A stretch of 6,360 nucleotides of DNA, from the NCBI GenBank assembly GCA_029934555.1, contig JAOZMA010000133.1, positions 1 to 6,360 of the forward strand, read 5' to 3'. This document shows, one piece after another, positions 1 through 6,304 of this stretch. The notes beneath the pieces were generated by a model. That model was not told where the DNA came from, ran no database searches, and was given only the letters and a program-made list of their open reading frames with translations. A program made the position numbers and the translations under genes. Each line of letters starts with the position of its first letter. Positions within the stretch are counted from its first letter, which is position 1. Source of the stretch: Acidimicrobiia bacterium (GTDB lineage Bacteria > Actinomycetota > Acidimicrobiia > Spongiisociales > UBA5794).

Positions 1-84
1 TGTCTGCTGTCTGCTGTCTGCTGTCTGCTGTCTGCTGTCTGCTGTCTGCTGTCTGGTGTCTGGTGTCTGGTGTCTGTTGGCTGC
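1..84. repeat. Heptanucleotide tandem array, TGTCTGC/TGTCTGG units
   Basis: Twelve consecutive 7-bp units in unbroken register: seven exact TGTCTGC (1-49), three TGTCTGG (50-70), one TGTCTGT (71-77) and a decayed TGGCTGC (78-84). The array touches the window edge, so its true length is unknown. It ends 59 bp before the probable start of the DAHP synthase gene, so it lies in or next to the promoter region of that operon. Units become less perfect toward the gene, as expected if slippage homogenises the interior and the edge decays. Written in the rotated phase CTGGTGT, the units resemble the CTGGCGT units found on the minus strand at the other end of the window. Its function is unknown. Confidence 0.95.
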
Positions 85-92
85 TCAGCAAC
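76..92 (+). other. Small imperfect hairpin at the array-leader junction
   Basis: GTTG (76-79) plus CT (81-82) can pair with AG (87-88) plus CAAC (89-92), giving a 6-bp stem with one bulged G (80) and a 4-nt loop. It sits just after the last recognisable heptad and about 50 bp upstream of the DAHP synthase start. There is no U-tract after it, so it is not an intrinsic terminator. It may be incidental. I see no riboswitch or leader peptide in the remaining leader (93-143). Confidence 0.2.
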
Positions 93-130
93 CCCTAACC
101 TCAGAAGCTCACTCGAATTGGAACCATGGC

Positions 131-135
131 AGGAG
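131..135 (+). promoter_or_regulatory. Ribosome binding site (AGGAG) deciding a TTG start
   Basis: AGGAG at 131-135 lies 8 nt before the TTG at 144, an ideal Shine-Dalgarno distance. It lies inside the reading frame if the ATG at 126 is used. That ATG has only a GGAA 2 nt before it, too close to work as a normal ribosome binding site. This favours initiation at TTG 144. Confidence 0.7.
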
Positions 136-143
136 ATGGAAGC

Positions 144-1157
144 TTGATCATCGTTATGCGTGGGGATGCGACGCGCGAGGACATCGACCATGTGCTCGCC
201 AGACTCGTCGAGGTCGATGCGGAGGCCCACGTCTCCGAAGGGAGTACTCAGACGGTGATCGGCATCGTCGGTGACCGGACCAGGGTGCAGCAACTCCCGT
301 GGGAGGCATTCCCCGGTGTCGAGCGTGCTGTTCCGGTGCTGAAGCCCTTCAAGTTCGTGAGCCGCGACTTCCAACCCGACGACTCGGTCGTCAACGTTGG
401 AGCCGCCAAGATCGGTGGCGGTCACTTCGCTCCGATCGCCGGACCCTGCGCCGTCGAAACGAGAGAACAGCTCTTCGCATCGGCTGAAGCCGTGAAGAGC
501 GCAGGCGCGACGATCTTGCGTGGCGACGCTTTCAAGCCGAGATCATCACCGTACGCTTTCCAGGGGCTGGGCGAGGCCGGTCTCATATTGCTCGCCGAGG
601 CTCGCGAGGAGTTCGGCCTGCCGTTCGTCGTTGAAGTGCTCGACCCCCGTGACGTGGATCTCGTCTCCTCGTACGCCGACTTGATCCGTGTGGGAACCAG
701 GAACATGGCGAACTTCTCTCTGCTCTCGGAGCTGGGGAAGCAGTCGAAGCCCGTCATGCTCAAGAGGGGATTCACGGCGACCATCGAAGAGTGGCTCAAC
801 GCCGCTGAGTACATCTACAAAGAAGGCAATCACGGCGTGGTTCTCTGCGAACGCGGCATCCGAACATTCGAAACCGCAACCCGGAACACACTCGACATTT
901 CGGCGGTGCCGATCGTCAAGGGTTTGTCCCATCTTCCGATCATCATCGATCCGTCGCATTCAGGAGGGCATCGAGAACTGGTCGCTCCGCTCACTCGTGT
1001 GGCCGTTGCTGCGGGAGCCGACGGGTTCATGATCGACGTGCATCCCACCCCAGAAACAGCGCTCGTCGATGGCCCGCAGGCGATCCTGCCCGGCGAATTC
1101 GCCGAACTCATGGATGAGGTTCGTGCGCTCGCTGCGGCCATGCACGTCGAAATCTGA
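144..1157 (+). CDS. aroF: 3-deoxy-7-phosphoheptulonate (DAHP) synthase, Thermotoga-type with N-terminal regulatory domain
   Basis: Condenses phosphoenolpyruvate with erythrose 4-phosphate to DAHP, the first step of the cytosolic shikimate pathway. With the TTG start the protein is 337 aa, close to Thermotoga maritima DAHP synthase as I recall it. Residues 1-70 form the ferredoxin-like domain that in Thermotoga mediates feedback by tyrosine or phenylalanine. The TIM barrel follows, with IAGPCAVE, FKPRSSPYAFQG, LKRGF, RNTLDISAVPI and DPSHSGG. Metal ligands fall at Cys102, His272, Asp298 and Asp309, the positions I recall for the T. maritima enzyme. This supports TTG 144 (starting MIIVMRGDAT) over ATG 126, which adds six residues. 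Oddities: ligand 298 is Asp, where I recall Glu (IDVHP instead of VEVHP), and the usual RGGA before KPR reads RGDA. It is first in an operon with tyrA, 5 bp downstream. The family call is very secure; the start is probable. Confidence 0.95.
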   Translation: MIIVMRGDATREDIDHVLARLVEVDAEAHVSEGSTQTVIGIVGDRTRVQQLPWEAFPGVERAVPVLKPFKFVSRDFQPDDSVVNVGAAKIGGGHFAPIAGPCAVETREQLFASAEAVKSAGATILRGDAFKPRSSPYAFQGLGEAGLILLAEAREEFGLPFVVEVLDPRDVDLVSSYADLIRVGTRNMANFSLLSELGKQSKPVMLKRGFTATIEEWLNAAEYIYKEGNHGVVLCERGIRTFETATRNTLDISAVPIVKGLSHLPIIIDPSHSGGHRELVAPLTRVAVAAGADGFMIDVHPTPETALVDGPQAILPGEFAELMDEVRALAAAMHVEI

Positions 1158-1162
1158 TCATC

Positions 1163-2185
1163 GTGCCGCGCGCGCTCATCTCCGGGACGGGGCTCATCGG
1201 GACGTCGATCGCTCTGGGTCTCCAGGACCTCGGTTGGGAGACGCTCGGATGGGATCCGAACCCGGAAGCGCTTGATAGGGCCGCTCGCACCGGGGCCATC
1301 GAACCGGTCGACAGCCTGGAGTCCGTGTCGCTGGGGCCCGACGACCTTCTGGTTCTCGCCGCCCCACCATCGGCCGTTCGATCCACACTGCGTGAATTGG
1401 AGACGACGGCGCTCGTGATCGACGTCGCGTCGGTCAAGGCTCCGATCATCGAGGTTGCCCGGACGCAACGCTTCGTCGGCACACATCCCATGGCCGGCCG
1501 GGAGGTCACCGGTCCAGATGCCGCCCGACCGGGGCTCTTTCGCGGCGCCACGTGGGTGGTGGTACCCGACGAAGCTGACGAATCGGACGTCCTTGTCGTC
1601 GAATCGATCGTGGACGATCTTGGGGCGAGGCCGATTCGCATGGGCGCGGTCGAGCATGATGCGGCGGTGGCCCGGATCAGCCATCTCCCTCAGATCATCG
1701 CAGCTGTACTCCTGGACGGAGCGAACGAAGTCCCCGGGGCCATGGATCTGGCCGCGGGGAGTTTCAGGGACCTCACCAGGGTTGCCGCATCCGATCCGGC
1801 CATCTGGATGGACATCCTGACGGTCAATCGCCGGGAGGTGGTGGACGCGGTGGAGGCTCTTCGGGCCCGTCTGGCGGCGCTCACAGTTTCTGATGACGAT
1901 CTGGACGCGACGCTGACGCAGGCTCGTCGTCTGCGGAGCTCCCTCGGCCCCGAACTGGCGGTCGTTCGGGTTGCCCTCGAGGATCGTCCGGGTGAGATGG
2001 CATCGGTCGGCCATGCACTCGCAGAGTGTGGAGCAGACCTTCGAGACCTCCAGCTTCGTCACGCCCCGTACGGAGGTGGCGGCATCCTGACGTTGTCGGT
2101 GAAAGCCGGCGAAGAGAGCGTGCTTCGCTCAGCACTCGCGGCAGAGGGACTCAGCGCGGTCGTTCCATCAGTCGAAGCAGACTGA
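1163..2185 (+). CDS. tyrA: Prephenate dehydrogenase with C-terminal ACT domain
   Basis: Oxidatively decarboxylates prephenate to 4-hydroxyphenylpyruvate, the tyrosine-specific branch step (arogenate as substrate cannot be excluded). It has 340 aa. Residues 1-160 form a Rossmann fold with the dinucleotide motif GTGLIG (8-13) and an acidic residue after the second strand (Asp31), which favours NAD+ over NADP+. HPMAG at 108-112 and SHLPQ at 173-177 carry the two histidines (108 and 174) expected in the TyrA active site. FRDLTRVAASDPAIW (201-215) carries the substrate-binding arginine region (Arg206). Residues about 266-335 form an ACT domain, the usual site of tyrosine feedback. The start is GTG, 5 bp after the DAHP synthase stop, with no clear Shine-Dalgarno, so translation is probably coupled. 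Its last 35 bp overlap the convergent amidohydrolase gene. No chorismate mutase domain is present. Confidence 0.95.
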   Translation: MPRALISGTGLIGTSIALGLQDLGWETLGWDPNPEALDRAARTGAIEPVDSLESVSLGPDDLLVLAAPPSAVRSTLRELETTALVIDVASVKAPIIEVARTQRFVGTHPMAGREVTGPDAARPGLFRGATWVVVPDEADESDVLVVESIVDDLGARPIRMGAVEHDAAVARISHLPQIIAAVLLDGANEVPGAMDLAAGSFRDLTRVAASDPAIWMDILTVNRREVVDAVEALRARLAALTVSDDDLDATLTQARRLRSSLGPELAVVRVALEDRPGEMASVGHALAECGADLRDLQLRHAPYGGGGILTLSVKAGEESVLRSALAAEGLSAVVPSVEAD

Positions 2186-3326
2186 GCGCTCCTACGGCGA
2201 TGCCATGTTCGATCGCCGCCTCGTCGAGGTCGAACGTTGGCGAGTGCACATCGACGGGGTGATCGTTCTGTCCGACACCGAGCCTTATCAGGGCACCCGG
2301 CACGTCCTCGAGGAACCAGGAGAAGTCCTCCGAGCCCATCGACTGGGGCGCCGGACGTATGCCGTCGGCTCCAAGAACCGCGGCAGCAGCCCGTCTGATG
2401 ACGTCGATCACGGCACCATCGTTGTCGACGGGCGGTGAACCCCGCCGATAGTCGAGTTCCACACCCGCGCCGTAGGCGGCTGCGATCTCCCTGAGGTACC
2501 GATCGATGAGGTCGGGGAGATCTCGCCACACCTCGACCGTCCGGACCCGGGAGGTGCCCGACATTTCGACGACAGAGGGAATGGCGTTGGCCGCGCCACC
2601 TCCGGCGATTCGACCGAACACGAAAGTCAGGTGTCGATCCGGCCCAAGCTCCGTAGCGACCCGAGTAGGGAGATCGGTCACCACACGCGCGGCGACGTTG
2701 ACCAGATCGACCGTTCGGTCGGGTCGCGAGGTGTGACCCCCGGGACCGGTGAGTCGAATGTGGATCTTATCTGCAGCACTTGTGATCGGGCCGACCTTGA
2801 GGCCGACGGTCCCGGCAGGGATGGTGGGGTCGACGTGGTAAGCGAAGATGGCTTCGAGGCCACGGTGAGCGCCTTCTTCGACGAGGCGGGCTGCACCGGA
2901 CGGGATGTCCTCTTCGGCCGGCTGGAAGAGGAATCGCGCCGTACCAGGCAGATCACCGAGGGCGGCAAGGGTTCCTGCGATTCCCACGCCGATCGCCGCG
3001 TGAGCGTCATGGCCGCACGCATGCATGAGACCATCTATCTGGGACCGATAGGGCGCACCGGTCTCTTCCTGGATGGGGAGGGCGTCGATGTCCGCCCGGA
3101 AGCCGACGATCGGGCTGCCGGATCCGACCTCGACCACCAAGCCGACTCCATCAGGACGGACCTCGGGTTCAAGACCGTAGGCCGTGAGCGCCTCAGCGAT
3201 CCGATATGTGGTTCGGCGTTCGGTCCACGCGAGTTCTGGATGTCGGTGTAGATCGCGTCGCATGCGGATCGCATCTGGTGCAATGACACGCGCCTGGGCG
3301 GCAACACGTTGGGTGAAGTCGGGCAT
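2151..3326 (-). CDS. M20-family metal-dependent amidohydrolase
   Basis: Probably hydrolyses an N-acyl amino acid or similar amide in the cytosol, like hippurate hydrolase, the indole-3-acetyl-amino-acid hydrolase group or N-acetyl-diaminopimelate deacetylase. The substrate cannot be read from sequence. It has 391 aa, a normal length. It opens with the family pattern RRDLHRHPELAW (23-34). All dinuclear metal ligands are visible: Cys104 and His106 in ACGHDAH, Glu138/139 in QPAEE, His164 in YHVDP and His361 in HSPTFDLDE. The dimerisation (lid) domain spans about 182-295, with GPGGHTSRP at 194-202. There is no signal peptide. ATG 3326 is chosen because homology begins just after it. An upstream ATG at 3608 would add 94 unrelated residues antisense to the divergent ligase gene. 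No Shine-Dalgarno is visible, and a TACAAT box lies 9 nt before the ATG. It overlaps tyrA tail to tail by 35 bp. Confidence 0.93.
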   Translation of the reverse strand: MPDFTQRVAAQARVIAPDAIRMRRDLHRHPELAWTERRTTYRIAEALTAYGLEPEVRPDGVGLVVEVGSGSPIVGFRADIDALPIQEETGAPYRSQIDGLMHACGHDAHAAIGVGIAGTLAALGDLPGTARFLFQPAEEDIPSGAARLVEEGAHRGLEAIFAYHVDPTIPAGTVGLKVGPITSAADKIHIRLTGPGGHTSRPDRTVDLVNVAARVVTDLPTRVATELGPDRHLTFVFGRIAGGGAANAIPSVVEMSGTSRVRTVEVWRDLPDLIDRYLREIAAAYGAGVELDYRRGSPPVDNDGAVIDVIRRAAAAVLGADGIRPAPQSMGSEDFSWFLEDVPGALIRLGVGQNDHPVDVHSPTFDLDEAAIEHGIAVGALSLLRLMERPR

Positions 3327-3335
3327 CGGATCCGG

Positions 3336-3341
3336 ATTGTA
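3336..3341 (-). promoter_or_regulatory. Probable -10 box (TACAAT) for a leaderless amidohydrolase transcript
   Basis: On the minus strand TACAAT differs from the TATAAT consensus by one base and ends 9 nt before the ATG at 3326. Transcription would start about 7 nt after the box, at or within a few bases of the A of the start codon, giving a leaderless or near-leaderless mRNA. This agrees with the lack of a Shine-Dalgarno there. No good -35 hexamer is visible at the expected distance, which is common for actinobacterial promoters. Confidence 0.5.
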
Positions 3342-3379
3342 CGGCTTTGTGGCGCCCGCGCTCTCTACGCTACGGGGAC

Positions 3380-3385
3380 AGGAGG
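3380..3385 (+). promoter_or_regulatory. Ribosome binding site AGGAGG for the carboxylate-amine ligase
   Basis: A full AGGAGG lies 4 nt before ATG 3390. It selects this start over an in-frame ATG at 3309, which would begin inside the divergent amidohydrolase gene and add 27 non-homologous residues. The spacing is slightly short. A weak candidate promoter (TTGTGG at 3347, TACGGG at 3371, 18-bp spacer) is too poor to annotate. Confidence 0.75.
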
Positions 3386-3389
3386 ATCC

Positions 3390-4523
3390 ATGACGACAGA
3401 GCCGAGTTTCACCATCGGAATCGAAGAGGAGTACTTCCTCGTTGATCGCGAGACCCGCGATCTCGTACCGGATATGCCGGACGGTCTGCTCGCGGCGTGC
3501 GAGGAGATCACCGACGGAATGGTGAGCCCGGAGTTCATCCGTTCGCAGATCGAAGTCGGAACACCCGTCAGCTCGTCGGTCAAAGAAGCGGGGGCGCACC
3601 TCGCTCAACTCCGTCTGGATGTCTCGTCTGTCGTCGAGGAGTACGGCATGGCGATCATCTCGTCCTCAACGCACCCGTTCGCGGCGTGGGATGAGCAGCT
3701 TCATACGGACAAGGTCCAGTACAACATGCTGGCCGAGGCGCTTCAGGGAGTTGTCCGGCGGTTGTTGATCTGCGGGATGCACGTGCACGTCGGAATCGAG
3801 GACGAGGATGTGCGCATCGACCTGATGAACCAGGTGCTCTACTTCCTGCCGCACCTGCTCGCACTGTCGGGTTCGTCTCCGTTCTGGCACGGCGACGACA
3901 CCGGACTGAAGTCGTATCGAACCGCCGTGTTCCGCACCTTGCCCCGCACCGGGATGCCGGACGAGTTCCTCGACTGGAGCCACTACCAGCGCCACGCCCA
4001 GATCCTCGTTGAGTCGGGTGTGATCGAGGACGAGACGAAGCTGTGGTGGGACATTCGTCCATCGGCCCGGTATCCGACGCTCGAGATGCGCTCAACCGAC
4101 ATCGCAACTCGCCTCGACGACGGGATCACCCTTGCTGCGCTCTACATCTCTCTGCTTTCGATGCTGTACCGGCTGCGAGAGAACAATCAGCGATGGCGGG
4201 TCTACTCGCGGATGTTGCTCAAAGAGAACATCTGGAGAGCTCAACGCTACGGGATCTCTGAGCCGCTGATCGACTTCGGAACCGGTCGACTCGTCCCCTT
4301 TCCGGAACTCATGGGCGAGATCCTCGAGTTGATCGCCGAAGACGCCGAACGACTCGACTGTGTTGAGGAGGTGGCGAACGTGCATGACATCCTGCGGCGC
4401 GGTACGAGCGCAGATCGTCAGCGATCGGTCTACGAGGCAGCGGTCGTGGCGGGGGCAGATCACCACGAAGCCCTGGTCACGGTCGTTGACTTCCTGATCG
4501 ATGAGACCACCTCCGGCCTATGA
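3390..4523 (+). CDS. ybdK: Carboxylate-amine ligase, YbdK/GCS2 family (glutamate-cysteine ligase type 2)
   Basis: An ATP-dependent ligase that forms an amide between a carboxylate (typically the gamma-carboxyl of glutamate) and an amine. E. coli YbdK has weak glutamate-cysteine ligase activity in vitro, but the true substrate of most members is unknown. It has 377 aa, matching YbdK (about 372). Visible family motifs are GIEEEYFLVD (10-19), the acidic metal and ATP site opening the fold; SSTHPFAAW (92-100); MHVHVGI (130-136); LSGSSPFWHGDDTG (159-172); and LWWDIRPSARYPTLEMRSTD (218-237). It is cytosolic, with no signal peptide. The GGAGG-led ATG 3390 is the start. It is the first gene of an operon whose second member, NAD+ synthetase, overlaps its stop by 4 bp (ATGA). 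It is divergent from the M20 amidohydrolase across 63 bp. The family is sure, the specific reaction is not. No glutathione synthetase lies nearby. Confidence 0.92.
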   Translation: MTTEPSFTIGIEEEYFLVDRETRDLVPDMPDGLLAACEEITDGMVSPEFIRSQIEVGTPVSSSVKEAGAHLAQLRLDVSSVVEEYGMAIISSSTHPFAAWDEQLHTDKVQYNMLAEALQGVVRRLLICGMHVHVGIEDEDVRIDLMNQVLYFLPHLLALSGSSPFWHGDDTGLKSYRTAVFRTLPRTGMPDEFLDWSHYQRHAQILVESGVIEDETKLWWDIRPSARYPTLEMRSTDIATRLDDGITLAALYISLLSMLYRLRENNQRWRVYSRMLLKENIWRAQRYGISEPLIDFGTGRLVPFPELMGEILELIAEDAERLDCVEEVANVHDILRRGTSADRQRSVYEAAVVAGADHHEALVTVVDFLIDETTSGL

Positions 4524-6226
4524 CCACGATCAGGATCGCAGGAGCCCAGAGAGACTTCACCGTCGGGGATCTCGCGGGGAACGAGTCCCTCATCCTCGAG
4601 GCGATGCGCTGGGCCGAAGGCGTCGACGCCGACGTACTGGTCCTACCTGAGTTGGCGATCGTCGGCTATCCGCCGGAGGATCTGGTGCTGCGCGAAGGAT
4701 TCGTTGCAGAGAACCTCCGTGTGCTCGACCGTCTTGCTGCAGCGTCGGGTCGGTGTGCCGTTGTCGTCGGGTTCGTCGACCCACTCGATGAGGGCGTTCT
4801 GGACGACGACTCGGTCGAGCGGCGAGTTGCCAACGCTGCCGCGGTGCTGGCCGACGGCCACGTCGCCGGCGTGTATCACAAGGAGCTACTGCCCAACTAC
4901 GGCGTCTTCGACGAGGCCCGGTACTTCGCAGAGAGCCGGGAGCCGGTGCGACTGTGGAGAATTGGAGATGTCATTGCCGGCGTGTCGATCTGCGAGGACA
5001 TCTGGTCGCCCAGCGGTTCACCGGCACGCCAGGCGGCGGCGGGGGCGGGGGTGTTGTTCAACCTGAACGGTTCCCCCTTCCACATCGGGAAGGGAGAGGA
5101 TCGGGCAGCGTTGCTTCGGGACGAGGCGATCCGCAGTAACGCCGCCCTTGTTTACGTCAACTGTGTTGGCGGTCAAGACGAGCTGGTATTCGACGGTGAC
5201 TCGATGGTCTTCGACGCCGACGGGACGCTTGTGTATCGAGCGGCACAGTTCGCCGAGGAGATGTTCGTCGTCGATCTTCCTCTACCCGCAGAGCGTCCCA
5301 CGACTGTGCCATCGGTGCCGATTTTCCAGAACAGCAGTGACCGAACACCTCTCCCCGCTTCGGTGTCTCCGCCGCGATTGACCGACGAAGCCGAGATCTA
5401 CGAAGCGCTGGTCACCGGGCTACGGGGATACGTGCAGAAGAACGGCTTCGCCGGCGTCGTCATTGGATCGTCGGGGGGCATCGACTCGGCGCTCGCAGCG
5501 ACGATCGCCGTCGATGCTCTGGGCTCCGATGCGGTCCACACGATCACGATGCCGACCCGCTACTCCTCTGAGGGTTCGGTCTCGGATTCGAGGGCACTCG
5601 CAGCCAATCTCGGCTGCCGATTCGACGTGATCCCGATCGAATCCACGTTCGAATCGTTCCTTGAGACACTCGAACCGCTCTTCCACGGCACGGAGTCAGG
5701 TGTGGCTGAGGAGAATCTGCAGGCCAGAATCCGAGGAACGATCCTGATGGGCGTGTCGAACAAGTTCGGGGGAATGGTCGTCGCGACCGGGAACAAATCG
5801 GAGATGGCGGTCGGGTACGCGACGCTGTACGGAGATATGGCCGGCGGATACGCTGTCCTGAAGGACGTCTACAAGATGCTTGTGTACCGACTCGCACGGT
5901 GGCGCAATCGGGAGCATGACGTGATCCCATGGGCGATCATCGAGAAGGCCCCGTCTGCGGAGCTTCGCCCGGACCAGTTCGATACGGATTCCCTGCCACC
6001 GTATGACATGCTGGATGCAGTACTCGAGCAGTACATCGAGCAGGATCGAACCGTTGACGAGATCGCAGCGGTTGGATTCGATCGAGATCTCGTGTGTCGG
6101 ATCGCCCGGATGGTCGATCGCAACGAGTACAAGCGGCGCCAGGCACCGCCGGGCGTGAAGATCACGAGCAAGGGCTTCGGAAGAGATCGAAGGCTCCCGA
6201 TCACGAACAGATATTTGAATCAGTAG
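4520..6226 (+). CDS. nadE: Glutamine-dependent NAD+ synthetase
   Basis: Makes NAD+ from deamido-NAD+ with ATP, using ammonia released from glutamine by its own N-terminal domain; this is the last step of NAD biosynthesis. It has 568 aa, the usual length for the shorter two-domain bacterial form. Residues 1-255 form a nitrilase-type glutaminase with the triad Glu44 (LPELAIVGYPPEDL), Lys121 (YHKELLPNYGVFDE) and Cys158 (SICEDIW). After a proline-rich linker (about 256-286), residues 290-568 form the synthetase. It has the PP-loop SSGGIDSA (317-324), the GNKSE motif at 425-429 and YGDMAGGYAVLKDVYK at 437-452, the deamido-NAD/ATP site. All key residues are present, so it should be active and need no separate ammonia source. 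Its ATG overlaps the ligase stop (ATGA), with no ribosome binding site of its own, implying translational coupling. It ends in TAG. No hairpin terminator follows before the repeat mosaic. Confidence 0.97.
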   Translation: MTTIRIAGAQRDFTVGDLAGNESLILEAMRWAEGVDADVLVLPELAIVGYPPEDLVLREGFVAENLRVLDRLAAASGRCAVVVGFVDPLDEGVLDDDSVERRVANAAAVLADGHVAGVYHKELLPNYGVFDEARYFAESREPVRLWRIGDVIAGVSICEDIWSPSGSPARQAAAGAGVLFNLNGSPFHIGKGEDRAALLRDEAIRSNAALVYVNCVGGQDELVFDGDSMVFDADGTLVYRAAQFAEEMFVVDLPLPAERPTTVPSVPIFQNSSDRTPLPASVSPPRLTDEAEIYEALVTGLRGYVQKNGFAGVVIGSSGGIDSALAATIAVDALGSDAVHTITMPTRYSSEGSVSDSRALAANLGCRFDVIPIESTFESFLETLEPLFHGTESGVAEENLQARIRGTILMGVSNKFGGMVVATGNKSEMAVGYATLYGDMAGGYAVLKDVYKMLVYRLARWRNREHDVIPWAIIEKAPSAELRPDQFDTDSLPPYDMLDAVLEQYIEQDRTVDEIAAVGFDRDLVCRIARMVDRNEYKRRQAPPGVKITSKGFGRDRRLPITNRYLNQ

Positions 6227-6239
6227 GGAAACACACGAG

Positions 6240-6267
6240 ACGCCAGTCCCCAGTCCCCAGACGCCAG
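6240..6267. repeat. Heptad repeat block, ACGCCAG/TCCCCAG units
   Basis: Four consecutive 7-bp units: ACGCCAG, TCCCCAG, TCCCCAG, ACGCCAG. It begins 13 bp after the NAD+ synthetase stop, and the preceding 7 bp (ACACGAG) may be a decayed fifth unit. On the minus strand in rotated phase it reads CTGGCGT, CTGGGGA, CTGGGGA, CTGGCGT, one base from the CTGGTGT units of the 5' array. The arrangement of units is symmetric (A-B-B-A). Confidence 0.85.
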
Positions 6268-6269
6268 AA

Positions 6270-6304
6270 GTGAGCTTTGAGCCATGAGTTCTGAGCAAGA
6301 CTCT
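6270..6304. repeat. Degenerate heptad repeat block, nTGAGnn units
   Basis: After a 2-bp slip (AA at 6268-6269) a second unit type runs in 7-bp register: GTGAGCT, TTGAGCC, ATGAGTT, CTGAGCA, then a divergent AGACTCT. The TGAG core recurs every 7 bp four times. The register continues without a break into the next block. I see no gene or hairpin here. Confidence 0.75.

Noticed and set aside
1..84. A CRISPR array
   Set aside because: The units are 7 bp in direct tandem with no spacers, and there are no cas genes.
56..274. A 72-codon plus-strand open frame starting in the 5' heptad array
   Set aside because: It runs mainly over the start of the DAHP synthase gene in another frame, and its N-terminus is repeat-derived.
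830..2062. A 410-codon open frame on the minus strand across the DAHP synthase and tyrA genes
   Set aside because: It is antisense to two clearly homologous genes, is rich in Arg, Pro and Asp without family motifs, and is the kind of long shadow frame expected in high-GC DNA.
2631..3251. A 206-codon plus-strand open frame inside the amidohydrolase region
   Set aside because: The opposite strand encodes a complete M20 enzyme with all metal ligands, and this frame has no recognisable domain.
3327..3608. A 94-residue N-terminal extension of the amidohydrolase from an ATG at 3608
   Set aside because: It would run antisense to the ligase gene for about 220 bp, shows no family similarity, and the normal M20 N-terminus fits ATG 3326.
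5696..6298. A 200-codon minus-strand open frame over the 3' end of nadE, starting in the repeat mosaic
   Set aside because: It is antisense to the conserved synthetase domain, has no motif, and its start lies within the heptad repeats.
6227..6304. An intrinsic terminator after nadE
   Set aside because: No inverted repeat followed by a T-run is found; the region is made of direct heptad repeats.
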